A stretch of DNA of 64,000 nt from Curtobacterium sp. MCBA15_012 (GTDB lineage Bacteria > Actinomycetota > Actinomycetes > Actinomycetales > Microbacteriaceae). A program made the position numbers and the translations under genes. The notes under the pieces were generated by a model. That model worked only from the letters and a program-made list of their open reading frames with translations. It made no database searches and was not told the DNA's origin. The stretch is from contig NZ_CP126267.1 of assembly GCF_001864935.2 (NCBI RefSeq), forward strand, positions 2,542,001-2,606,000, written 5' to 3'. Shown here in pieces: positions 16,491-23,363 of this stretch. Each line of letters starts with the position of its first letter. Within the stretch, counting starts at the first letter, position 1.

Positions 16491-16632
16491 TGCGGCTCCG
16501 CCGCATACCCTGCCGGCATGTCCCCGCTTCTCGAGTCGAGGCTGCAGGGCTGCCAATCCCGCTCGGAGAACTCTGGCGCGCTGGATGTCACGCCGAGCGC
16601 GGAAGTCCTTCGTTGTGTCGATAGCCGATCGG

Positions 16633-17091
16633 CTACCGGGCGGTCCTCGTCTGGACGAACAGGGAGAGGCCGAACACAAGCACTCCCAGCCCGAGCGGGG
16701 CAAGGATGACCAGGAACGGCGCCCCCGCTCCTTCGGCAGCGAGCATCATCGCGACCCAGAAGAACGCGATGATGCCCGTTCCCGCGCTCACCGCCCCGAA
16801 AGTGATCGCAGTGCCCCATCGCGACGCGTCCGAAGACAACGGGACGACCAGCAGACTGCAGACGAGTGCTCCGACGATGCCCGGCACGATGCAGGACCAG
16901 AACGCAGCGTCCGCCGAAGCCCACTGGTCAGGGCCTGCTCCCGTCCAATGCACGGGCACGCGAGAAGGAGGGTCTGTCCATGCCAGGCGGAGAGCGATCA
17001 CTGACGCTGGAGCAAGCCAGGCCAGCAGCGCAGCCATGACAAGCGCAGCACTCACGCGCGACCGTGGCTTGATGACGCCAGAACTCGACAC
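16633..17091 (-). CDS. DUF1648-like small membrane protein
   Basis: 152 residues, four hydrophobic segments. The first loop carries LPxRVPVHWxxxGxPDxWAS-like sequence (PPSRVPVHWTGAGPDQWAS), the hallmark of DUF1648/SdpI-type proteins, some of which give immunity to peptide toxins. GTG start at 17091. The TAG stop lies within the CCGATCGGCTA repeat, and an inverted copy of the repeat lies just upstream of the gene. Function here is unknown. Confidence 0.75.
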   Translation of the reverse strand: MSSSGVIKPRSRVSAALVMAALLAWLAPASVIALRLAWTDPPSRVPVHWTGAGPDQWASADAAFWSCIVPGIVGALVCSLLVVPLSSDASRWGTAITFGAVSAGTGIIAFFWVAMMLAAEGAGAPFLVILAPLGLGVLVFGLSLFVQTRTAR

Positions 17092-17295
17092 TCCTGCACG
17101 GTATCGCTGCCAGACGTGCCCGGTAGCCGATCGTCAAGCGGACGGGCCGGCCTGAGGGACGAGACCTCTTCTCTGCGGTCGCGAGATCGCATGAGCACCT
17201 CGTTGCCGTCGTGCGGGTCGCGCGGATCACCGACGGGCATGAGCTGTCCGTCCGGAGCACGCAGAGCCTCCGCTGGGCGCAGGCATTAGCTTCGA

Positions 17296-17631
17296 GTGGT
17301 GGACGAGATCCTCAAGGTGTCAGAAGTCATCGCCCTGCTGCGGCCGATGTTCCAGGTCATGCTCACGACCCCTGAACTCGCGACGCTCACGCTGGAGATC
17401 GTGCCGATCGACGACGTCACCGGCTCAGCGCTGGACGGGGACGATCTCGTCGAGCAGAACAGTGCCGTGGTCCGCTGGCGCATCATGCGCGAACGCGGTT
17501 GGTCCGGCGGTTTGTGGGTCGAGGACGGTCTCGACGCCCTCGTTCGCAATGTGCAGAGTGATCTCCAGGACTTCATCGCGGAGAGCCGATTCGGATGGGG
17601 TCAGCTCAGAGGGCCTCACGACCTCCCGTGA
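17296..17631 (+). CDS. Hypothetical protein
   Basis: 111 residues from GTG 17296 (a second GTG follows at 17299). It looks like a small soluble alpha/beta protein (VSEVIALLRPMFQVMLTT, then LTLEIVPIDDV and VVRWRIMRERGWSGG), with balanced composition unlike the Arg/Pro-rich false frames around it. No family recognised. It is the only gene between the repeat copies at 17119 and 17677. Confidence 0.55.
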   Translation: MVDEILKVSEVIALLRPMFQVMLTTPELATLTLEIVPIDDVTGSALDGDDLVEQNSAVVRWRIMRERGWSGGLWVEDGLDALVRNVQSDLQDFIAESRFGWGQLRGPHDLP

Positions 17632-17683
17632 TGTCGACCTGGTCGACGAAGTAGCCCAGTCAGGACGCCCGGTGTTCGACCGG

Positions 17684-18232
17684 TTATCGCTGCTGCTGCC
17701 CCCGAGTGAGAGCGATCCGTGAGCGCACGGCCTCGACGCACTGCTCCAGCGAGTCTCGGTCGGTGTGCAGCGTCAGGTCAGCTTCGATTCGAGGCAGCTC
17801 ATCCCCCCAGCGGTCGTAGACCGCGCGCAAGTGATCCTCTTGACGCGAAACTCCGCGGCTCGGATCGGCCAATGCTCGCTTGAAGGCGACTTCGAACGGT
17901 GTGGTCGTCGCGATCGTCAGCGATGGCACTCCGTCTGGTGCTTGCCGGAGCAGTTTCCGCACCTTCTCGCTCGTTCCGACGCCTTCGACGATGACGCAGC
18001 TCATCCCCGCGCGGAGCCACAGCCCCACGACTGTCTCAGTAATGCGATGGGCAACTTCCCAATCCGCGAGCGTAGGTAGCGCCATCGACGCGATCAGGTC
18101 CAGCTCAACCGCGGCAACTTGCTCGCCCTGCGCGCGAAGCGCATCGCTGAGAGCGGAGCTGAGAGCGCTCTTCCCTGACGCTTGTGGCCCCGCGATCACC
18201 ACGTAAACAAGGGGTCGAGTACATGTCGTCAT
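17684..18232 (-). CDS. P-loop nucleoside/cytidylate kinase-like protein
   Basis: 182 residues. Walker A GPQASGKS (15-22) sits in VYVVIAGPQASGKSALSSAL; VAAVELDLIAS and SCVIVEGVGTSEKVRKLL follow at the positions of the LID and acceptor-binding elements of small-molecule kinases. It may phosphorylate a nucleoside, sugar or antibiotic. The longer frame was rejected because ATG at 18232 starts just before the first beta strand. Its TAA stop lies inside a repeat copy. Confidence 0.7.
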   Translation of the reverse strand: MTTCTRPLVYVVIAGPQASGKSALSSALSDALRAQGEQVAAVELDLIASMALPTLADWEVAHRITETVVGLWLRAGMSCVIVEGVGTSEKVRKLLRQAPDGVPSLTIATTTPFEVAFKRALADPSRGVSRQEDHLRAVYDRWGDELPRIEADLTLHTDRDSLEQCVEAVRSRIALTRGQQQR

Positions 18233-18287
18233 CCCGGCAGCGTGCTCGACAGACGCCAGGCCCGCAAGAGTCTCGACAACCGATCGG

Positions 18288-18788
18288 CTATCGGACACCG
18301 AATCGGGCCCAGGAGTCGGCGGGTAGCTCCGGCTGGCCTGGGACGGCGTGGTGCTCGAACGTGCACGTCGGGTCGATTTCGGTCGCGACCGTGCGCCAGA
18401 ACTTCGCTGCTACTTCGTTGCGGTCCTGGTAGGCCACCGCCCATCTCCCCGGGTGCGCCGCGGTCAGTTCCGTCACGGCGGCACGTCCGATGCGAGAGCG
18501 TCGTGCTCCGTGCGCGATGAAGAAGCTACTGATGATGTGTTCCTCTTCGTCGAGTCCGCGGAGGACCGCGAGTCCGACCGGGTGCGGTCCGAGGTGGAAT
18601 ACGTGTGCCGACCAGCCCGGCTCCGCAAGGCCGGCGTCGAGTCGTTCTTGGCGGAAGCGGCCGCGCTCATCGGGGAGCGTGCCGGTGAACGCGGACATCT
18701 CGTGCCGGAACATGGTCCAGAGCTGTTCGAGCTGATGGCGGTGTCGTTCGTCGGCGGTGGTGATGGTCAGGGGCGTTGGGGTGCTCAT
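18288..18788 (-). CDS. GNAT-family N-acetyltransferase
   Basis: 166 residues. The fold is suggested by LTITTADERHRHQLEQLW at the start, PVGLAVLRGLDEEEHIISSFFI (beta4), a GRAAVTEL acetyl-CoA segment after RRSRIGR, and AVAYQDRNEVAAKFWRTVA. Such proteins acetylate antibiotics, proteins or small amines; the substrate is unknown. ATG at 18788 lies 9 nt after a GGAGG that is locked in a strong hairpin. Repeat copies bracket the gene on both sides (18280 and 18855). Confidence 0.8.
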   Translation of the reverse strand: MSTPTPLTITTADERHRHQLEQLWTMFRHEMSAFTGTLPDERGRFRQERLDAGLAEPGWSAHVFHLGPHPVGLAVLRGLDEEEHIISSFFIAHGARRSRIGRAAVTELTAAHPGRWAVAYQDRNEVAAKFWRTVATEIDPTCTFEHHAVPGQPELPADSWARFGVR

Positions 18789-18794
18789 ACAAGA

Positions 18795-18822
18795 AAACCT
18801 CCGCCGTGGTCGGCGGAGGTTT
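18795..18822 (-). promoter_or_regulatory. Terminator-like leader hairpin hiding the acetyltransferase ribosome site
   Basis: AAACCTCCGCC and GGCGGAGGTTT form a perfect 11-bp stem with a 6-nt loop, followed on the minus strand by TTCTTGT. It looks like an intrinsic terminator, yet it lies between a promoter-like TATACT (18838-18833) and the ATG, and its 3' arm carries the GGAGG ribosome site. This fits attenuation or translational control. Confidence 0.6.
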
Positions 18823-18877
18823 CGTCGCTGACAGTATATCGCCCCGTCCGGCACCCGATCGGCTACCGGGACGCGAT

Positions 18878-18927
18878 CACGACACAGAGCGAAGCGAGAA
18901 GGACGACACAGAGCGAAGCTGCTCACA
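18878..18927 (-). repeat. Right terminal inverted repeat
   Basis: Read inward on the minus strand: TGTGAGCAGCTTCGCTC then TGTGTCGTC. ACGACACAGAGCGAAGC occurs twice, at 18879-18895 and 18903-18919, a 24-bp-spaced pair of probable transposase sites, as in other TniA elements with repeated end sites. Confidence 0.92.
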
Positions 18928-18935
18928 GGCAGGGC
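18928..18935. repeat. Target-site duplication, right copy
   Basis: GGCAGGGC, identical to 5680-5687 and directly abutting the right inverted repeat. Confidence 0.88.
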
Positions 18936-19001
18936 CCGGCCGGCCTGACGGAACGCGACCCGGTCAGTGCACCCGGGTCGCGGTCGTCACGCGCCACGAC
19001 G

Positions 19002-19047
19002 ACGGACGGGAGGCGCGGTGCCAGCCGGCACCGCGCCTCCCGTCCGT
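19002..19047. terminator. sodA terminator (GGGAGGC family)
   Basis: ACGGACGGGAGGCGCGGTGCC (19002-19022 on +) pairs perfectly over 21 bp with 19027-19047 around an AGCC loop, just after the sodA stop. Confidence 0.8.
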
Positions 19048-19080
19048 GGTGGGTCACCCGAGGCGACCCGCCGGGTCACG

Positions 19081-19695
19081 TCAGAGCGTGACGAACGACT
19101 GCGACTTCGCGTTGGCGAAGCGCGCCGCGACGTTCTCCCAGTCGACGATGTTCCACACGGCCTTGACGTAGTCCGCCTTGACGTTGAGGTAGTCGAGGTA
19201 GAACGCGTGCTCCCACATGTCGAGCATGAAGATCGGGACGACGCCGAGCGGCACGTTGGCCTGCTGGTCGAACAGCTGGAACGTGACGAGCTTCTGGCCG
19301 ACCTGGTCCCAGGCGAGGACGGACCAGCCGGAGCCCTGGATGCCGTTCGCGACGGCGGCGAACTGGGCCTGGAACTGCTCGAAGGAGCCGAAGAACTCGT
19401 CGATCGCGGCGGCGAGCTCGCCCTCCGGGACCTTCGTGTCCGGGCCGAGGTTGGTCCAGAAGATCGAGTGGTTGACGTGGCCGCCGAGGTGGAAGGCGAG
19501 GTCCTTCTCGAGCTTGTTGATCGCGCCGAAGTTGCCGGACTCGCGCGCCTCGCCGAGCTGCTGCAGCGCGGTGTTCGCACCGGTCACGTAGGCCTGGTGG
19601 TGCTTGTCGTGGTGCAGCTGCATGATCTTGCCGCTGATGTGCGGCTCGAGGGCGGCGTAGTCGTACGGCAGCTCGGGCAGGGTGTACTCAGCCAT
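19081..19695 (-). CDS. sodA: Superoxide dismutase (Mn/Fe type)
   Basis: 204 residues, full length, cytoplasmic. N-terminal hairpin domain with LPELPYDYAALEPHISGKIMQLHHDKHH supplies the first metal histidines; C-terminal domain has the metal-binding signature DMWEHAFYLDY. It converts superoxide to peroxide and oxygen. HVNHSIFW and GSGW features favour manganese or cambialistic use. ATG 19695 follows AAAGGACC. Followed by a strong terminator. It was the chromosomal right-hand neighbour of the transposon target. Confidence 0.96.
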   Translation of the reverse strand: MAEYTLPELPYDYAALEPHISGKIMQLHHDKHHQAYVTGANTALQQLGEARESGNFGAINKLEKDLAFHLGGHVNHSIFWTNLGPDTKVPEGELAAAIDEFFGSFEQFQAQFAAVANGIQGSGWSVLAWDQVGQKLVTFQLFDQQANVPLGVVPIFMLDMWEHAFYLDYLNVKADYVKAVWNIVDWENVAARFANAKSQSFVTL

Positions 19696-19740
19696 TGCGA
19701 GGTCCTTTCGATCTGGGGTTGGCGGTGTGGGCTCCGCGGC

Positions 19741-20250
19741 TCAGGAGAGCCGGGAACGTTCGGAGAGGGAGTGGAACTCCCGGTTGTGGTAGACGAGCGG
19801 CTCGCCGTGCGCCTGGCCGACGACGATGTCGAGGACCTCGGCGACGACGACGGTGGACGAGCCGATCTCGGTCGTCGACCGCGGGCGGCAGCGCAGGGCC
19901 GTCGCGGCACCCGGCAGGTAGCGCTCGCCCGACGGCAGGGTGCCCCACATCGGGTCGTCGGCGGCCGGGCTCCCGGTCGCGGCGAACCGCTTCGCGAGAC
20001 CGACGCTGAGCGAGTCGACGAGGTGCACGACGAAGACGTCGGCGCCGAGCACGACCCCGGCCGAGCCGGACTTGGTCGACAGCGAGAAGACGAGCACGGG
20101 CGGGTCGACCGCCACGCTCGCGACGCTCGAGGCGGTCAGGCCGGTGGGTCCGTCGGGGCCCTCGGCGGTGATGACCGCGACACCGGCAGGGTGACCGCGG
20201 AAGGCGGCCTTGTACGCGTCGGCGGTGGTGGCCGGTGCTTCTGGGGGCAT
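19741..20250 (-). CDS. Flavin reductase-like FMN-binding protein
   Basis: 169 residues from ATG 20250. FMN-binding split-barrel: FRGHPAGVAVITAEGPDGPTGLTASSVASVAVDPPVLVFSL is the typical HpaC/ActVB-like start, and the late PLVYHNREFHSL is the usual closing motif. It probably reduces FMN with NAD(P)H, either for a monooxygenase partner or as a general flavin reductase. The longer frame adds only Arg/Ala-rich sequence. Separated from sodA by 45 bp on the same strand, so the two may be co-expressed. Confidence 0.85.
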   Translation of the reverse strand: MPPEAPATTADAYKAAFRGHPAGVAVITAEGPDGPTGLTASSVASVAVDPPVLVFSLSTKSGSAGVVLGADVFVVHLVDSLSVGLAKRFAATGSPAADDPMWGTLPSGERYLPGAATALRCRPRSTTEIGSSTVVVAEVLDIVVGQAHGEPLVYHNREFHSLSERSRLS

Positions 20251-20435
20251 GGCAGTCGTGGGGTTCCTCCGGGTGGGGTGGGCCGCGGCTGCGCGGCCAC
20301 GTCCCAACGTAGGACCTCAACCGTGGTTCAGGTCAACGATTCCCAGGTTCGTCCGATCCCGGGCGTGCCGGAGGGCCTGACCGGGGGACGTCGCCCGTGG
20401 GAGGTGCCGGGTGCCCACCCGCCCGCTCGCCCGTT

Positions 20436-20506
20436 CGCCCGCGGATGGAGCAGACGATGTCGGGTGGACGGGCTCGACCCGACATCGACTGCTCCATCCG
20501 CGGGCG
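20436..20506. terminator. 30-bp inverted repeat downstream of an MFS gene
   Basis: Arms 20436-20465 and 20477-20506 match at 29 of 30 positions, starting CGCCCGCGGATGGAGCAG, with an 11-nt loop. It follows the MFS gene on the minus strand and probably ends its transcript, but is longer than an ordinary terminator. The rest of 20251-20562 holds only GC-rich tracts such as GGGGCGGGGCGGGCGGGG. Confidence 0.6.
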
Positions 20507-20562
20507 GCGCGGGGCGTCGAGCGTGGGCGGGGCGGGACGGGGCGGGGCGGGCGGGGGCGAGC

Positions 20563-22086
20563 TCAGTCGCGCTTGAGCATGACGACCGAGGCGGCCGCCG
20601 CGACGAGCATGAGCACCGCGGCGACACCGGCCGTGATCGTCACGCCCGAGTCGAAGGCGGCCCGGGCGCTCTCGAGCAGCGCCTGCCCGGCCGTCCCGCC
20701 GAGGTCCGACGCCGCCGACACCGCGCCGCCGAGCGTCTCCTGCGCCGCCGTGTGCGCCGAGCCGCTCAGGCCGTCGGGCACCACGACGTGCGCCCGGTAC
20801 GCGGTCGCCAGGACCGTCCCGAGCACGGCCGTGCCGAGCACCGCGCCGATCTCGTACGCGGTCTCGGACACCGCCGAGGCGGCACCGGCCTTGTCCGCCG
20901 GCGCGGTCGAGATGATGAGGTCGTTCGTCACGGTCTCGGACGCGCCGATGCCGATGCCGAGCAGCACGAACGCGAAGCCGAGTGCGACCACCGAGGCGCC
21001 GTGCCCGAGCACCGACACCATCGCGTACGCGGCGGCCGAGAACGTCAGCGAGACGGCGACGACCCAGCGCGGGGCGACCCGGGCCACGATCGGGACGACC
21101 ACGAGGCCCGCGACGATGGTGAGCACCGAGCCCGGGATGAGCACGACCCCCGCCGCGAACGGGTCGAGGCCGGCGACGAGCTGCAGGTGCTGCGCGACGA
21201 AGAACAGGAACCCGGTCAGCGAGAACATCGCCGCCATGTTCATGAGCACGCTGCCGGTGAACGCGGTGCTCTGGAACAGCCGGAGGTCGAGCATCGGCGT
21301 GCGGGACCGGAGCTGCCGACGGACGAACGCGATCCCGCACAGGACTCCGACCGCGAGCAGGGCGATCGCGAAGCCGCGCTCCTCGGGGTGCACGACCGAC
21401 TTGATCGCCCAGGCGGTGGGGGCGAGCGCGCCGAGGGACAGCGCCATGCTCGTCACGTCGACGGGGCCGGGCGCGGGGTCGCGGGACTCCGGGACGAAGA
21501 ACGGGATCCCGACGAGCATGAGCACGAGGATCGGGACGGCGACGACGAAGACGCTCCCCCAGTGGAAGTGCGCGAGCAGGACGCCGCCGACGAGCGGGCC
21601 GAGGGCGTTGCCGGCCGCGAACATCGTCGACCACACGGCGAGCGCCATGCGTCGCTCCCCCGCGTCGGTGAAGACGTTGCGGATGATCGACAGGGTCGCG
21701 GGCATGAGCATGGCGCCGAAGACGCCCATCGCGGCGCGGGCGGCGACGAGCATCCAGGCCTCGGTGGCGAAGGCCGCGGCGAACGAGAACAGCGCGAACC
21801 CGGTGCCACCGACCACGAGGATGCGACGGCGGCCGATGCGGTCACCGATGCTGCCCATCACGACGAGCAGCCCGGCGAGCACGAGCGGGAAGACGTCGAC
21901 GATCCAGAGCTGCGTGGTCGCGCTCGGGTCGAGTGCGCGGGCGATCGTCGGCAGTGCGAAGCTCAGCACGGTGTTGTCCACCGAGATGAGCAGCACGGGC
22001 AGCATCAGCACGGCGAGGGCCGCGAACCGTCGGGCGCGGCTGCCGGTGACGGCGGTGGCGACGGGGCTGGTGAGCAGTGCGGACAC
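20563..22086 (-). CDS. MFS multidrug efflux transporter, 14-TMS (DHA2)
   Basis: 507 residues, about 14 hydrophobic segments. Motif A is seen in GSIGDRIGRRRILVVGG and motif C in AAGNALGPLVGGVLL. The opening LPVLLISVDNTVLSFALPTIARAL with Asp in TM1 is characteristic of QacA/SmvA-type proton-driven exporters of cationic biocides. GTG start at 22086. The promoter contains a perfect TetR-like palindrome (22186-22199), so drug-induced derepression by an unlinked TetR repressor is likely. Substrates cannot be read from sequence. Confidence 0.9.
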   Translation of the reverse strand: MSALLTSPVATAVTGSRARRFAALAVLMLPVLLISVDNTVLSFALPTIARALDPSATTQLWIVDVFPLVLAGLLVVMGSIGDRIGRRRILVVGGTGFALFSFAAAFATEAWMLVAARAAMGVFGAMLMPATLSIIRNVFTDAGERRMALAVWSTMFAAGNALGPLVGGVLLAHFHWGSVFVVAVPILVLMLVGIPFFVPESRDPAPGPVDVTSMALSLGALAPTAWAIKSVVHPEERGFAIALLAVGVLCGIAFVRRQLRSRTPMLDLRLFQSTAFTGSVLMNMAAMFSLTGFLFFVAQHLQLVAGLDPFAAGVVLIPGSVLTIVAGLVVVPIVARVAPRWVVAVSLTFSAAAYAMVSVLGHGASVVALGFAFVLLGIGIGASETVTNDLIISTAPADKAGAASAVSETAYEIGAVLGTAVLGTVLATAYRAHVVVPDGLSGSAHTAAQETLGGAVSAASDLGGTAGQALLESARAAFDSGVTITAGVAAVLMLVAAAASVVMLKRD

Positions 22087-22180
22087 GGGGACTCCCTGGG
22101 ACTTCGAGCCGGACCAGGTCGACGGCGGAGCAGACGAGACGGGACGCGGAAGTGGACACGCGCCCCGTCAGGACTCCGTG

Positions 22181-22210
22181 AGTGTACCGTCTGGACGGTG
22201 TTAGTTGCAA
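22181..22210 (-). promoter_or_regulatory. MFS promoter with palindromic operator
   Basis: On the minus strand, -35 TTGCAA (22210-22205), 18-bp spacer, -10 TACACT (22186-22181). The spacer and -10 edge contain ACCGTCCAGACGGT (22199-22186), a 14-bp palindrome, where a bound repressor would block polymerase. Confidence 0.6.
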
Positions 22211-22224
22211 ATGCAACCGATCGA

Positions 22225-22268
22225 CGGCCGGGAGGCGCGTGCCGGCCGTGCACCGCGCCTCCCGGCCG
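22225..22268. terminator. lacI-side terminator (GGGAGGC family)
   Basis: CGGCCGGGAGGCGCG (22225-22239) and CGCGCCTCCCGGCCG (22254-22268) form a 15-bp stem, 30 bp beyond the LacI-type gene stop. Confidence 0.75.
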
Positions 22269-22298
22269 CCTCGTGGGCACCTTCCGGGCCGTGGCCGG

Positions 22299-23363
22299 TC
22301 AGGCGGACTCGCGCACCAGCAGCCGGTGCCGGACGGTGCGTTGCACCGCCGCGCCGGAGCGCGGCAGGTCACCGGCGAGCATGCCGAGGGCGAGGTCGAC
22401 GGCCTCGCGTGCGACGGCTGCGAGGTCGACCGCGAGCGTCGTGAGCGTCGGGGCGACCAGGGTGCCGGCCGTGAGTCCGTCGACCCCGACGACGCGGACC
22501 GTGCCCGGCACGTCGACCCCCGCGCGTCGGCACGCGGCGAGCACGCCGAGGGCCATCACGTCGTTGAAGGCGAGCACCGCGTCGACGCCGGGGAAGCGTT
22601 CGAGCGCACGGGCCGCCATCGCCGCGCCGTGCTCCGCGGTCGCGGCGTCGGCGATCGCGATCTCGGGGTGGCGTCCCCGTCGGCGCAGGGCGTCGAGCAT
22701 GAGCCGCCCGCGGCTGCTCGGGCGTGCGTCGTGCGACGCGTCGACGATGACCGGGTGCCGGACGCCGGACGCGACGAGGTGGTCCGCGAGGTCCTCGACC
22801 GCGGCGGACGCGTCGAGGCGGACGGCCGCGCGGAGGACCTCGCCGGCGGGGTCGAGCTCGACGACCGGGACCGATCCGAGGTGGCCGATCCACTCCGCTG
22901 CTCGGGAGCCGAGGTACCCGATCACGACGTCGGTCTGCGCGCCGAGCGCCCGGACCGCGCGGTCCTCGTCCCCGGAGAGCCCGACGTCGGCGAGCATGAC
23001 GTTCCACCCGCGGGCGGCGGCGAGGCCGAGGACGGCGGCGGCGAGCTCCGGCGAGTAGGGGTTGCGGAGGTCGTTCACCACGAGCCCGAGCTGCCGGTCA
23101 CCCCCGGTGACGAGGCCGCGGCCGAACCGCGACGGGCGGTAGTCGAGCGCGGCCGCCGCGGCGAGGACCCGCTCCTTCGTCGCGGCGCTGATGCCGTACA
23201 TGCCGTTGACGGCGCGGGTGACCGTCTGGCGGGACACCCCGGCGGCTGCCGCGACGTCGTGGATCGTGGCGCGCGGCGACGCGGACGCGGCCGGGGAGGT
23301 CGCGCCCGCGTCGGGCGGCGGGGTGCGCGTCACCGTCGTCGGGTCGGCCGTGCCGTCAGGCAC
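22299..23363 (-). CDS. LacI-family transcriptional regulator
   Basis: 354 residues. N-terminal HTH (about 32-80) with ATIHDVAAAAGVSRQTVTRAVNG, then the hinge region, and a periplasmic-binding-protein-like sugar domain (QLGLVVNDLRNPYSPELAAAV; VDAVLAFNDVMALGVL; VRVVGVDG). Its GTG overlaps the stop of the upstream oxidoreductase fusion gene by 8 bp, so it is the second gene of that unit and probably represses it in response to a sugar or polyol. Confidence 0.9.
   Translation of the reverse strand: MPDGTADPTTVTRTPPPDAGATSPAASASPRATIHDVAAAAGVSRQTVTRAVNGMYGISAATKERVLAAAAALDYRPSRFGRGLVTGGDRQLGLVVNDLRNPYSPELAAAVLGLAAARGWNVMLADVGLSGDEDRAVRALGAQTDVVIGYLGSRAAEWIGHLGSVPVVELDPAGEVLRAAVRLDASAAVEDLADHLVASGVRHPVIVDASHDARPSSRGRLMLDALRRRGRHPEIAIADAATAEHGAAMAARALERFPGVDAVLAFNDVMALGVLAACRRAGVDVPGTVRVVGVDGLTAGTLVAPTLTTLAVDLAAVAREAVDLALGMLAGDLPRSGAAVQRTVRHRLLVRESA

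Larger units (their letters stand above)
15797..18870. repeat. Interspersed repeat, core CCGATCGGCTA, six copies
   Basis: Copies at 15797-15812, 16625-16640, 17677-17692, 18280-18295 and 18855-18870 share one orientation; 17119-17133 is inverted. The 16625 copy contains the perfect palindrome TAGCCGATCGGCTA. In three copies the TAG or TAA inside the motif is the stop codon of a minus-strand gene (16633, 17684, 18288). I see no such cluster elsewhere in the window. It behaves like a 3' tag on gene units; its mechanism is unknown. Confidence 0.55.
5688..18927. mobile_element. Tn552/Tn402-like transposon with fluoride-tolerance cargo
   Basis: Boundaries are defined by 50-bp inverted repeats (5688-5737 and 18878-18927) with TGT...ACA termini and an 8-bp flanking duplication. 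Transposition genes tniB, tniA and a serine resolvase are at the left end, transcribed toward it; no tniQ is seen. The protein lengths (467 and 270 aa) are close to p480 and p271 of staphylococcal Tn552. Cargo: a glycosylase-transporter pair, a LysR regulator, the enolase-PPase-CrcB-PGM-Usp operon, and a distal accessory segment. A third end at 15688-15737 divides the element into a 10.05-kb inner unit and a 3.19-kb outer part. The insertion lies between chromosomal tetR and sodA and seems to disrupt no gene. Both ends and all three transposition genes look intact, so the element may still be active. Confidence 0.92.

Noticed and set aside
15797..18870. Integron attC sites
   Set aside because: The repeat copies lack GTTRRRY/RYYYAAC core sites and the long imperfect palindromes of attC, and there is no tyrosine integrase. 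Kept as an unexplained repeat instead.
18967..23058. Plus-strand open frame of 1363 codons
   Set aside because: It is the antisense shadow of sodA, the flavin reductase, MFS and LacI genes, rich in Arg, Glu, Gly and Val as GC-rich antisense frames are.
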